Below, piece by piece: positions 1-12,200 of a stretch of DNA of 64,000 nt. A program made the translations under genes and the position numbers. The notes under the pieces were generated by a model. That model ran no database searches. It was not told where the DNA came from and was given only the letters and a program-made list of their open reading frames with translations. How positions within the stretch are numbered: position 1 is the first letter of the stretch; every line of letters begins with the position of its first letter. The stretch comes from Lamellibrachia columna (Eukaryota; Annelida; Polychaeta; Sabellida; Siboglinidae), in contig OY759266.1 in the NCBI GenBank assembly GCA_963662155.1, positions 9,582,098-9,646,097 of the forward strand, written 5' to 3'.

Positions 1-9
1 GCAAGCAAA
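1..9 (+). CDS. LRPAP1: possible 3' end of the preceding LRPAP1 exon
   Basis: The window opens with GCAAGCAAA directly followed by a consensus donor GTAAGT at 10-15. Read in phase 0 this gives Ala-Ser-Lys, which fits the phase-0 start of the exon at 1869 and resembles the end of the EKAQR-type segment at this point in human RAP. Nine bases cannot prove an exon; the sequence to the left would settle it. Confidence 0.4.
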
Positions 10-3000
10 GTAAGTGACGTAATAATGGCGCTAATGTGCAATGGCATGGCCATGGGGGCAGGTCTAGCCTAGCCACAGCCATCGCATAGCCCAGGCATGG
101 CCATGGGGGAATCTAGGATTAGGCTACGCCCTGGCCTGGGGAGTAGGGTGAAGTTCAGCTAGATAAATTAAGTTCAGGCTCAGCCTTCAGTCAAGTTTGG
201 CCAGCTCAGTTAATAAGTTATAACACCAAACATGAGAAAATACACACGACACGGGCACTGCATCTCATGCGTCTTTACTTCAGTTTAGTAGACTACTGAT
301 TGCAAGTAAGCAAGGTAAAACCACACTTCATCATGCAAACATTCTGTACGTGTCAGTAACTCACAGTATGACACAGACGCCGTATACCACAACTCACTTT
401 AAATAAATATCAATCTTTAAACTTGCAGCAAGATTCCATGTATTTATACACTTTACATCTTGTAACTGTTTTTGGGGCCAACCTCCCATCTCCCACCTGT
501 TTTTTTTTTACCAACCTATGTCCTAGTTCCTGCCACACACCCCTCACTATTCCCAATAACCAACACAAATAAAGTCTACATTTATTGTAGGTCTTTTTTA
601 ATATTAGTGCATTTTTATCATTTCAAAAACTTAACAGGTGTGTTACAGAGGTGGCTTCTAAGTTAGTTTTCAGGTAACATTAATCCTAGTTATATGGGGC
701 AATATCAACCAGATGCAGATGTAAGTTACTGGAGGTTCATGAATTTCACAGGAAACAATGAATGAAGCCAGTGGACCAACTCTCTGTGGTTGAGAGAAGG
801 ACTATTGCCAGTGAAGCCAGCAGTCAGCACTGGCTTCTGGGCTAGTTACTTTGTAACAGTGTTGATGTGTGTATTGACACAAAGAAGATAGTGAGACAAA
901 GTTCGAGCAGTTCATCATTGCATGATCTTTGTTAATGTTCTTGATGTCACAAGTAGCTAATTTTATTCCTCAGTGATATGTCTTCAATAGATGAAACACC
1001 AATCACGGATCCCAGCTAGGCAGATTTTTATAGACAATGAAAATGCTGATTGCCACTAAAAATTAATTATTGGAATCAAAGCTCTTATTCATTATTGTAA
1101 GTTATTTTTTTAATTAACCCAACATCCTGCATTTTAACCACTGTTCTGCGTTAAGCAGAACATGTTTTAAATAATTAAATTATTGTTTATGAACAACAGT
1201 GTTTATAATTTAATTATCAGTGATAAAACAGAAAATATGCTACTGTGTATATGATTATCAATTCATAGAATGACAATAAAATAAAAAACAAAATCCTCAT
1301 TACTCATATGATATTTAATTACTCCAGTAAACATTTGGGTGAGGTACTTATTACTCATGAATACGCATATTGATCACTTTCAAATAATAATGCTTGAATG
1401 CTTTGACCAAGTTCTTGCCCTAAGCACGACCAGACACACGCTTACCTGCATGCACATCACAATGACCACACCACTCACACACCATTATAGATAATGAACT
1501 TACCTGCATGCACATCACAATGACCACACCACTCACACACCATTATAGATAATGAACTTACCTGCATGCACATCACAATGACCACACCACTCACACACCA
1601 TTATAGATAATGAACTTACCTGCATGCACATCACAATGACCACACCACTCACACACCATTATAGATAATGAACTTGAAATTTCAAGGGGTTCTTAAATCA
1701 GCATTTATTACAATTACAAACAATAGCTTAACAATTCACTAGGATTTATTAACTGAATATGACATTGACATTTTTAATTACTGACATGTTGTAGTGATTC
1801 TCCATTGTAGCTTGAAGAGTAATCATGCAATTTTTCATTTACTAATACTGTGCTGTTTTCTTTTGTAGAAACTCAAGCCAGGTGTTTTGGCTGACCTGTT
1901 TGCAGAACTGAAGATTCAAGACAAACTTGAACTTGACGCAAAGAGAAAGAAAGCTGAAGGCTTTGATGAAAGTGGTGAACATGAAGCAATGGTCAGAAAC
2001 CGCTTACATGGTTTGTAAATGCCCCATTTTTACATATATAAGCACTGATATGCAAACATTTGGATTCTTCACATGCATTTCAAAACATTGCTTGGCATTC
2101 AGCTGATTGTTAATAACAGAGACAAAAGCTCAACTGGACAAAATCCCTAATGACTATGGCCCCATCAAACAAAACCTTCACAAGAACCCCCATAAACAGA
2201 CCCTCACAGTAAGCCTGAAGTTACTGAATATTTTACTCCAGTTATATGTTTAACGAAGACATGTTTAAAGCTTATAAGACAGAAAGTTATAATTTGCAAT
2301 TTATTATCATAAGTGTAATTGTAATGTAGAATACAGTTATAGTTAAATACATAATATGTGTAGCAGTACTTCAAGCTGGACATTGACAATCAGTTGATTG
2401 ATTGCTAAGCCATGTGGTCATTTGCTTTGCAAAAAAATTAATAATTTATTCAATGAGCAATACATTTTTTGTGAAAGTTATACAATATGACTTTTGTGAT
2501 GTATTTTGTGTGATGTACAGCACATGCTTGTGAATAAGGTTATACAACATGACTTGTGATGTATTTTGTATTATTACTGCCGCTACCAGCACCAACTAAA
2601 ACTGACGGATATTGTCTGATGACATATTCTAACATAGCCAACATGTTGCAGATATCTTGCGGAGGTTTGGAGTGGAACACAATAAAATCCCTGATGGTCA
2701 ACTACATAATTCGGACGAGAATGACGTCTGGCTAAAAGACCCAGCCGACATTCACCGGGAAGGGCTGAAGGTCGACAAGAAACTAGGAAAACTTTGGAAG
2801 AAAGCACAGAAAACTGGCTTTACAGGTAAAATCTGCTAGTTTTGAAGGGATTGTTATAACATCATAAACTAATAACTTTTATCCCACATGTACCGTCTAC
2901 CTCTTTACAAAATGTGTCTTTCTAGTGTGTTGTCTAAATTGTGTAATAAAAAAATGCAACACAATAATGTTACCTGTTTTATATTATAGACAAACATAAA

Positions 3001-5552
3001 TATTGTAGACCAATGTTAATTATATTACGCTTTGCGAAAGATTTTGTTTAAATCCCATCCATTAAGTAGTGATTGTTGCTTATGCTGTGATTTTTCAGTT
3101 TTAAATATAGCACCAAAACAATATATTGTTTTAATGTTGTTGTTGTTGTTGTTTTAAGTCACACTGTTCAGAATTGATAATATTATATTTCCACAGATGA
3201 AGAGTTACTCACTCTCAAAACAGAGTTTATTCATCACCAGCAGAAACTGGATGAATTTGATGAGCTGCGCAATGAGATTAACGCATTGGAAGGTAATAAT
3301 GCCCAAATACTTTCCAGATCAGTCATTTTGTAATCTTGTTATAAGATGGCATTGTAATACTTGCTTCTGCAGTTCATAGTAATTACCCTCCTCAATTCGA
3401 ATTTTTCACTCATCGCATTTCAGACTCATTTTGTAAAAAATAATTGAACCTATCTGATATCGACTACTACTTTATAGCTTGTTTGTATAAATTTTTTATT
3501 TAGTTTTGGTGAAATCATCGGACAAACTATATTTGACTGGATCCAGTCAAACTTTGGCAATAAAATGGCAAAAGTTGTCCTGTTCTATTACATAAGGCTA
3601 TTCACACTTTCACAAGTTACCCGATCTAACGATCAAAGTCAACTCTCAATGATTTTAACAAAGGTAAGTGCTCTTTTATTAAACCGATTGAATTTACTTG
3701 AAACAATTAACACACTACAGATTTACACATCAAGAAACCTGATTTGCGATGGGCTCAATGAATTGTGAAGGCAGATTTAAATGATGTTCTGTTGCTTGCC
3801 AGACATTTCCGAGAACTCGTTGGAGCGCTTCAAGGATGGCGAGGACACGGTTAAGTCGTTGAAGAACAAACACGTTGACCTAAAGAGGCAGTACCACAGT
3901 CTACAGAATGACTACAAAAAACTGGAACAGAAGTTTTCTAGTGATGATGAAACTATAGAATTCCAACATCCGAAAGTTGTCGAACTGTGGCAGATGGCTA
4001 AACAGTCCAATTTCTCAGAAAGGGAACTTACATCGTTCAAGGTAAGACATAGTATATATCTCAATGTTCTGCATGGTTGATATTATAACGTGTAGTTTTG
4101 TTACAAGTTCTCTCGTGCCATGTGATTTTCCAGTATTGTTTTGAACTTGTGTTTTAGCACCAACTGTGTCCATAATCTTTCCGTGTATTTGTTTGTATTT
4201 ACCCGAAAAGAAGTTTGCCAATAATCATTTGCATCACATCGGTAAAATAGCATTAGTTATTTTGATGACAACATCTTTTGCAAATATATTACCTAGATAA
4301 CGATAATTCATTGGAACAGTACGAAAACCCACCCAACCTGTGTATATAAACAAACTGCAAAAACAATGTATATAGTTGTAGTGGTGTTTTCTCAGATAGT
4401 GTAATTTGCAACAACATTCTCTTATGGCACCATTACATGATTAACGTAGAGCTCTATAGCGGAATGCATGAAGTCAAATAGAATACAGGAAAGAATATTG
4501 TGTAGTGAACAAGTTCTGTTGTGTAGTGAACAAGTTCTATTGTGTAGTGAACAAGTTCTGTTGTGTAGTGAACAAGTTCTATTGTGTAGTGAACAAGTGG
4601 AGAGCTGCATGGCAGTGAGGGACAGATGTCTCGAGACAGAGGTTGGAGCAAGCAGAGTTCGACACCAGCAGCGAACAGGGTGATGATGCTGTGATAATGT
4701 GTGGCATGTGTTTGTTCAGGAGGAGTTGAAGCACTTTGAACACAAGTTGAACAAGCACGAGGTGTTCAAGAAGGAGGCGGACCTTGCGACAGGAAACCTC
4801 AAGAAGGACAACTCAGGCATGTCTAGTGATCAACACAAGCTACAGGTGAAGGTGAAGGAGTACGGACGCAAGGTAAGGACATAGTCATGAATCCAAGCTG
4901 TTTCACTTGAGAGCACCATTTTATAAATTTATCATCAGTGCCACCACAATGTGTGTTTTTATGAGTCAAATTAAAAACAATTTACTTTAAGCATTATCAT
5001 TAACCTTGCCATTATCATTAACCTTGCCATTATCATTAACCTTGCCATTCAGCATACGATGTAAACAGTTGGACCAAAACATTCAAATGAAACAGCTAAT
5101 GGTCAAATTAGATTAAAAACAGTGGTTCATTTGAGCAGTTTAGGTGTTAGATTCACTACAAATATATAGTTTATACTTTATAACATTATATTTCAATAAA
5201 ACCATCAGATGTTTACAGCCATTTACAGTTTTATTTCAGATATGTAAAAAATGTTGTTGTTGCTAGTAATCTGCCTAGAATGGCAACAAAACTCAGACAG
5301 TGTCACTCCCACCTGCTCTGCTCCCAAACTGTATCAAATCAAATCAAATTTTATTTTGTAATTACAACAACATTTCTGGGAAAAGGGAAAGAAAATAATG
5401 TTTAGGTGCTATCTGATTTTTTATCTTTGAATTGTGAGTCCTGATCGTGTCAGTCTTGTTATCAGTCTGTTTGTCCCTTGCAGGTCAAGAAGTTACATAC
5501 AGAGTTAAAGATGCGAATATCTGATGTTCTGTCTGCACACAACGAGCTCTAG
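1..5552 (+). CDS. LRPAP1: LRPAP1: alpha-2-macroglobulin/LDL-receptor-related protein-associated protein (RAP), 3' part
   Basis: RAP is an ER/Golgi chaperone that binds newly made LDL-receptor-family proteins and blocks early ligand binding. Clear coding exons are 1869-2010, 2652-2825, 3197-3292, 3803-4041, 4720-4872 and 5484-5552. All have GT-AG borders and their phases agree (0/1, 1/1, 1/1, 1/0, 0/0, 0/stop). They encode about 290 residues. The first exon carries a DLFAELKIQDKLELD stretch like human RAP; later exons give the basic, lysine-rich helical domains 2 and 3 (EELKHFEHKLNKHE). The protein ends in HNEL, the ER-retrieval signal typical of RAP. Human RAP is about 357 residues, so the signal peptide and start of domain 1 lie upstream. 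Bases 1-9 followed by GTAAGT may be the end of the preceding exon (Ala-Ser-Lys), which is weak. High confidence in identity from the order of motifs and the terminus. Confidence 0.93.
440..560. repeat. dispersed CCTCCCA-rich repeat fragment
   Basis: The stretch with ccaacctcccatctcccacc and ccacacacccctcactat resembles the tandem array at 46033-46290 and its right flank (acacacccctcactatgaat), and again 63460-63560. It lies in a large LRPAP1 intron. It is probably a decayed copy of one dispersed repeat; its class is unknown. Confidence 0.45.
1442..1673. repeat. 58-bp tandem repeat, 4 copies, LRPAP1 intron
   Basis: Four almost identical 58-bp units start at 1442, 1500, 1558 and 1616, each containing cttacctgcatgcacatcac and ending attatagataatgaac. 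The array ends about 195 bp before the 1869 exon. The near identity of the copies suggests recent expansion. Nothing else in this intron could be assigned. Confidence 0.9.
3400..3775 (+). repeat. dispersed repeat family D, copy 1
   Basis: Segments such as gtgaaatcatcggacaaact, cagtcaaactttggcaa, gttacccgatctaacgatca and attaaaccgattgaa recur, diverged, at 33050-33260 and 34890-35600 on the same strand, and reverse-complemented at 7560-8040 and 24785-25115. The copy lies in the LRPAP1 intron between the 3292 and 3803 exon borders. It has no recognisable protein, so it is probably a non-autonomous element. Its ends were not defined. Confidence 0.6.
4499..4600. repeat. 21-bp tandem repeat, about 5 copies, LRPAP1 intron
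   Basis: Five copies of a 21-bp unit, tgtgtagtgaacaagttct plus two variable bases, lie in the intron before the exon at 4720. Because 21 is a multiple of 3 the array reads open on both strands, which explains the repetitive frames there; they are not genes. An inverted copy of the unit occurs just past the LRPAP1 poly(A) signal. Confidence 0.9.
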
Positions 5553-5741
5553 TGTGTCCATATCTGGCACCACTGCTGACACAGTAGGACCGTGGGCAGT
5601 TATCTGTCTGAATCCATTAGTGTATAGGATATATTGGTTATGTTCAACATGGTTTGACAAGCGGACATGTTGTATTGAATTTAATTCAGTATATTTCATT
5701 TGTAGTGAATTTTTATATGAATGTGTAGCTATGATATAGTC

Positions 5742-5747
5742 AATAAA
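5742..5747 (+). terminator. LRPAP1 polyadenylation signal AATAAA
   Basis: A canonical AATAAA lies 190 bp after the LRPAP1 stop codon, giving a short 3' UTR. It is the first AATAAA after the stop. Confidence 0.65.
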
Positions 5748-5789
5748 ACAGTTAATAGTTCAAGAACTTGTTCACTACACAGTATTGTC

Positions 5790-7555
5790 AGTGTAGATGT
5801 AGTACTACCGTACTACTGGTAATCACAGTTCCCAACTGTGGATCATAGCTGAGGCAGAAAGTTTGGTTAAACCAAGAGTTTAGTGTAGTGAAAACTGCCT
5901 TAAAAACTATTTTTAAATAATACCATGCAATTATTGAGACATAACACGTGTTTTGTGGGATTAATTAGCTGGGGTGGCTAACGTGTCGGTTGATTATTTT
6001 TTTTCTCCTCAACATGCTAGGAAATATTGAACTGAACGTCGACACCATAAATAATCACCCAGCACTAACATTGTATTTCACCAATCCGTCCTTTAAAAAA
6101 CAGTCCTTTTGGAAATCCCTGACTTCTTAGAAATGCTGACAATGTTTCCATAGTAACGACCACTAGTGCTTCCATCTTCGATCCAGCTTTATTCGTTCGC
6201 TGTGAACGTGGAACATATCATCTGGTTACTGCAATTCCAGTACACATCAGTAGTATATCTACCTAACTAAATCAGGTCCTGAAACCAGCTAATATCTGCG
6301 CTAACATAGCTCATTATGCCTTTGAAGCTATGACGGGAAAGACAAGTAGACGTGACCTCGCGGATAACGGGCCAATCAAAATTATTGTATACACGCCCTG
6401 CCATGTGTTTGTCAGGTGGCTGCCGTAACCTGATATCGTAGATGACAACATGTTACAAATACAGATTCAAGGGCCATTGTGGTGGCAAATTAAGGGGACA
6501 TGTCAATATTAGAAATGGTTGTCATGTTTTGTCAACAACATGTAAAACAAAGTCACTTTTCAAGCATTATGCGTGTATCTATTGACATTTCTGTTACCAC
6601 TAACAACCAGGAAATTATGCTTAAAAACTACAATACTTACAACGCTGCAATTTGGCATTTGAACGCGCCTTACATGTAGGCATTCTGTGGCTATTTTTTC
6701 ACATTTACAAACTTGTAACGTAACCGAATAAATGAAAATTTTATTAATCTGGAATATTATAGTTTTTCAACTACAATCTGAAGAAATGGTTATCTTAAAA
6801 ACTTCTACTGAAACTACTAAATTCAAGACAAGCATATAATAGCCACTCCAACTACATTACTGTACAAGGTTATGATGCAGCTGGTGATTTTGTTTTATAT
6901 TTACATTTCTATTACAATGTTTGTCTCAAAAAGGCATTTTGTAAGCTGTGTGGTGCTTTGATTTAATATCGGCTCAGCAGTTGTTTGTTATATCCATTGC
7001 ATGTAGAAACAAACTGTGTTAGCTTCTTTAGACATTGTTGTGTATGACATGTGTCAGTATTATGCATTTGATTAGTGTATTGAATAGAAGCGAAAGATTC
7101 ATTGAGAATTCAAACCTCTTATATCAGGTTTACTTTAATACATGGATTTTGCTACTGTGAAGACATTTCGGTGAAAATGTAGACATGAAGTTAGTGTGCA
7201 ATGTTTGTCCCTGAGAGTGTATTTAATGATTGTTTTCTATGTTAATGTTGTTTTTTATATGCTTGTTCCCAGTCATAGCAATTCTGGATGAAAGATCGTG
7301 GAAATCTTGTTAACTTACAGCAATACTTGTATTTACTCAACATATTAGTTTTATTTTTAAAAATGACTGATATTTACAATGTTATCATTTGTTCGCTGCC
7401 TTGAACTTGGCAGTTGTTAAGATGTGACGATATGTCTGTTTACTGTAACACACTGATCCAATGTCACATTCTTTTAAGAGTGGTAAACATGCCAAGATAT
7501 TGTTGGTGTAACATTTGATGTATTTATGTATTAAAGCTGCTTCCACAGCTCATTA
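5790..7555. other. intergenic, no gene recognised
   Basis: AT-rich sequence between the LRPAP1 3' end and the repeats that precede NFU1. No conserved exon, RNA gene or clear transposon was seen on either strand. Frames are short and stop-rich. Confidence 0.6.
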
Positions 7556-7559
7556 AGCC

Positions 7560-8040
7560 CATAACAAACAAGCTTTGTTGATGTTTAAACCTGTAGTGCG
7601 TGAATTGTTTAAGTAATATGCACAGTTGGTTTAATGAGAGTGCATACTTTTGTAAAAATCAAAGAATTGACATTGTTAGATCAGGTAACTGGCAGTGTGA
7701 ATAGTCTTGTTATAGTATATAGCCTTGTTATAGTATATAACCTTGTTATAGTATATCGAGGAGGAGCCACTTTTGCCCCTTTTCACTGAATTTTGACTGG
7801 GCCCAATCTAACAGTTTAATAGTTAGTCTAATGATTACGGTTTCATCAAACCTAAATAACACATTTGCCCAAGCAAGCATGTCATGGTGGATACTAGATA
7901 GGTTTGATTTTTTTGTGTAATGATTAAAAAATGAGTAAACGATTGAATTGCAGAGGTAGTTTTAACATAACAAAGAATGAACATATTTTGTAGTAATTTC
8001 ATCCATTTAGTTTTATTTTGAGTTGCTTTTGTTAAACCCA
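7560..8040 (-). repeat. dispersed repeat family D, copy 2
   Basis: Read on the minus strand this shares ctattcacac...gttacctgatctaac and agtcaaaattc-type segments with the copies at 3400 and 34890. It contains three 20-bp copies of ccttgttatagtatata near 7700-7760. It lies between LRPAP1 and NFU1 and carries no protein. Confidence 0.6.
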
Positions 8041-8072
8041 AACAAAAAGGCGGAACTGCATCACTTTACGAC

Positions 8073-8210
8073 TGTAAAAAGGTAAGTTCTTATATAGTGC
8101 GGCATCCAGTCCGTAGGACCATTCAAGGCACTACACATTTCACCCCCAGGCAGACCTGTTCATTCCAACATCACTCAACTTCTCTGGGAAGCATTCAGCC
8201 ACACTGCAAC
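8073..8210 (-). mobile_element. tRNA-derived SINE, 3' part
   Basis: The minus strand matches the body and 3' end of the fuller SINE at 9720-10057. Shared segments on the plus strand are ttcttatatagtgcggcatc, ccagtcc..ggaccattcaagg and cttctctgggaagcattcag. The tRNA-like head is missing. It adjoins the family D copy ending at 8040. Confidence 0.7.
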
Positions 8211-8882
8211 TGTGACTAATTAAAACTCAATTGTACAGCAAACAATAACAAACTTGTAACAGTAAAGGCTAACCAAAAATAATTGTCTTAAATTAAATAT
8301 GAGACATGATTTCATCTTATTTCAACTTTCAAAGAAACACGCTGATGTCATAAAATAAAACAGAATAACAATACTTATTCATACCTGATATCAAATAAAT
8401 AGCAAATCTGATAGACCTATGCTCTTTGGAAAGCATAATACAAACACCTTTGCTTTCTCAAATACTATGTAAGTGCAATTTTGGTTAAACACAAAAGCAT
8501 TCAAATACAAATAAAATGTTTGACAATAATTTATATCACAATACTGTGCTACTACAATTTAATTAAACAATATAATTTTCTATGTATTATATGAATACGA
8601 AAGTATTTGGGACTGAGAAAATGTCCCATATAGACAATCGGTGTAAACCTAAACGAGTACAAAACCTGTTTAATAACGCATTATCATAATCACATCCTCA
8701 TATAAACAGATTTCGTACATAAATGTATCTAATATAATAAAACATTCATGATCTTCCCAATCTTCTACAAGGTCAGATATGCATTTGACATTACAATTAA
8801 ACTATACAACAGAATTCATGGTAAATTCATGGTTCTCCGTCTTTCAACACAACAAATTCCACATACAAAACCATACACACAG

Positions 8883-9070
8883 TACAGTCGAGCCTCGCTT
8901 TACGGTCACCACGGTAATACAGTCACCTCGCCATTATGGTTACCCTGGGACAATCCCAAATTATTTCCATAACAGAAAAGTATGACGCTAGTCCTGCTAA
9001 TACGGTCACCTCGCTACTCAAGTCACTTTGGCCCAATCCTGAGGAAGACTAATAGTGAGGTTCCACTGTA
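8883..9070. mobile_element. 188-bp TIR element (MITE, pogo/Tigger-like ends)
   Basis: The left end reads TACAGTCGAGCCTCGCTTTA and the right end AGTGAGGTTCCACTGTA, an imperfect terminal inverted repeat of about 17 bp with flanking TA on both sides. This agrees with Tc1/mariner-pogo type insertion at TA. It is too short to code and so is probably a non-autonomous copy. It lies about 200 bp beyond the NFU1 stop codon, possibly in the 3' UTR. Confidence 0.7.
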
Positions 9071-9274
9071 CTCGAAACATGACACTGATAACAGAAAATT
9101 GCAATACGTTTTAATACCAATATCATTACTTTCTACAAGATAACACGTTATTTCGCCTCATGACATAAATTATGTATATTGTCGGCACTCCCAACTAGCA
9201 ACACAGGCTAGGAGCTCTACAAGTTGTAGACAACATAATGCTGTCAGTTATCACAGCTATGTCGGATCTATTTG

Positions 9275-12200
9275 CTAGTCTCCCTGGCTCTTCTTTTCCT
9301 CAAAGTTTGCAAATGCTTCATTGGCAATTTTCTCCGTCTCATCTTCAACCTGTGTGAATAAGATGGGCACCGTCAGTCACATTCTCACACAGCAGCTAAA
9401 AATGTGCATAGATCATGAAAATGATACATAACATTTGTCAAACTCTAGCCACAACATCTGTCACATTACCACAAACATTTACACAGTGACTTTTGTAAGT
9501 TCGTGAGACAATGTTCAGAAGAATGCTTATAATTGAAGTGTAAAATGTTTAGGTTCCAGTTTTATTTAAACTATGTGGTATGGCATGGTCTGTTTACAGA
9601 ATTGTGACCTTGCTGATAAGTTCAAGTTAAAAAAGTAATCAGTCAACTAGATAGTGAATATTGTATAGTTCCCAGTAGATGTGCATGCAGTGCTCAAATG
9701 AGAAGGCTTGGTGTGCATCTAAAAAAGTACATTCTTATATAGCACGGTATCCAGTCCTTGGGGCTGTTCAAAGCGCTTTACACTTCACCCACTCACAGAC
9801 CTGTTCACTCCAACACCAATTTGACTTCTCTGGGAAGCATTCAGCCTCGCTGCAATTACTTCATGGAGACTTATTTGTTCACATATCCACCACTGTCTAT
9901 AGGCAGGTACTCATTTACACAGTTGGGTGAACTGATGCAACGTGGAACAAAACAAAACTGCCCAAGCTTCGAAAGGCTTCTGGGCAGCAAGAGGATTTGA
10001 AACCGGGTTCTGTTGACCGAGAGTCTGATGTTCTAACCATTACGCCGCTGCTGAACAATTCACTAAATCACTACTGTTTCATAACCACAATTTCACAGTG
10101 GTCTGGAAACTGGCATCAAAGGTAGGCCCCTATATTGAACCAGTGAGTGAGCGTAACCTACCTGAACAACTTCCAGCACCTCTGGTATGTAGAACTGAAG
10201 CATGTTCTGTACGCCACTCTTCAGAGTGACCGTTGAGCTTGGACACCCAATACATGACCCCTGCATCTTTAACTTCACAACGCCATCCTCGAAAGCCTGC
10301 AAATTTAGCACACGCTTTCGTTATTCCCTGCAGTCGTTATTATGAAACAAAAACATAAATGAGATATACATCAACTAGTCTGTTTAAGATAGTTTGTTTA
10401 CATTTTGTCAGTATAGGTCTGGTGGCGTTCCCCCATTGACTTGTCGGAATGGGTCATGTTTACATTTTGTAAGTATAAGTCTGGTGGTGTTCCCCCATTG
10501 ACGTGTGGGGATGGGTCATGTTTACATTTTGTAAGTACAAGTCTGGTGGCGTTCCCCCATTGACGTGTGGGAATGGGTCGTGTTTATGTTGTGTAAGTAT
10601 AAGTATGGTGGTGTTTCCCCACTGACATGTGGGAATGGGTCATGTTTACATTTTGTAAGCATAAGTCTGGTGGCGACCCATTCCCACACGTCAATGGGGG
10701 AATGGGTCGTGTTTTTATTTTGTAAGTATAAGTATGGTGGTGTTCCCCCACTGACGGGTATCATTTGTATCATTCAGAAGGACCTATACTGTAATTGTAA
10801 TGCTGACTACATGGGGAAACGGGATGCGTCCGGAACAGCCATCACGTATAGGAAATTCATGTTTCTCAATGATAGTCTGGCAACATTTAATTATCAAATT
10901 TGATCCAATTCTTGTTATTTAATTATGGGGAAATTCTTCACTAAAACTTCAACATTTAAACAAAACATTAACATAAATCAACAATATAATTCAGAATCTA
11001 TTACATATATGAATCAAATTGTTATTTAATTTCCTATTCATTCATTATAATGTTAAGATGTTGACATGATGCTCTGACCACAAAGATGATGTCTCCGCCG
11101 TCCTCCTGCACGGTGGGTCGGATCCGTGTGTCCAGCAGTTCTCGGATCAGAGCCACAGTCTCATCCTCATCGTCATAGGACACTGTGACACAACAAGAGA
11201 CCACTATCAGAACAGTGACATAGGACAGTCTCAAAAGAGGAAAGCATTTATAAAGAGGCTAGCTTAAACAGGTACAAAGTCTGATAATTGTTATCATAAA
11301 ATCGTGTTCTATAGCATAAACTATATTTTAACATTTTGACTGACTTTGTACTTTTAAAACTGGATGTTAAAACGTTACTATCCAGTAGCAAACAAACTCT
11401 AGAATTGCTCACGATTAGCGTTAGAAAGTACTGAAGACAAATTACCAATTTTTTAACACCAAGTTAGGCTTGTTATTTTTTTATTAATTGACTTACGGAT
11501 CTGCCGACCTTATATTTGTTTTTTTTTAAATCTTGTTTATGTTTTCATCGTGTTATATTTTGACATAAAACATTTGTTTAACATGCTCAAAGACGAGTCT
11601 GGTTAGTCAGATTATATGTATTTTAACATAATGTTGATATTCATGTTGTTAAGTCTCCCATTTTCAGCGGAGTCTAACCGGAAATAGCTGAGTCCGGATT
11701 TTCGCCTTGTGGCCCAGTGGCACTATTTCACTGCGCATTCACTAGGTGTCACTACCAAACTCACCAGTAGCACATTATGACGAACATTACTGATACTGCA
11801 TTATGAAATATACTTGCGTTAGTTTAGTCAACAATTTAATTTGTATTTACTTGTAAATATTGAACAACTGCCTAATGCCATAAAATTTTGCCTGAGGGCC
11901 ACAGCAAAACTTGAAAAACTACAATATCGCCCAAAACAGCACACTGCTTTAATGATTATTTATTTTAAATAAAGAAGGCATTACATATGTGGGTTACTAT
12001 TTCATTTGTATTTTGTTTCGACCACCCGACCGACCATTTTTGTGTTAAAGAAAATCCATCAACCAACTAATAAAAAATAAAAGGTCTTATGTACTCTAAA
12101 AACAAAGCCATAGTAATATAATATGTGATTAAGTAACTAATTATTGCTGAAATAACACAACCTGTTGCAGGCACACATTTATTGGTTGCAATACAGAAAC

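Noticed and set aside
1442..1673. CRISPR-like regular repeats (also 42194-42528 and 46033-46290)
   Set aside because: Units follow each other without unique spacers and the DNA is eukaryotic; ordinary minisatellites.
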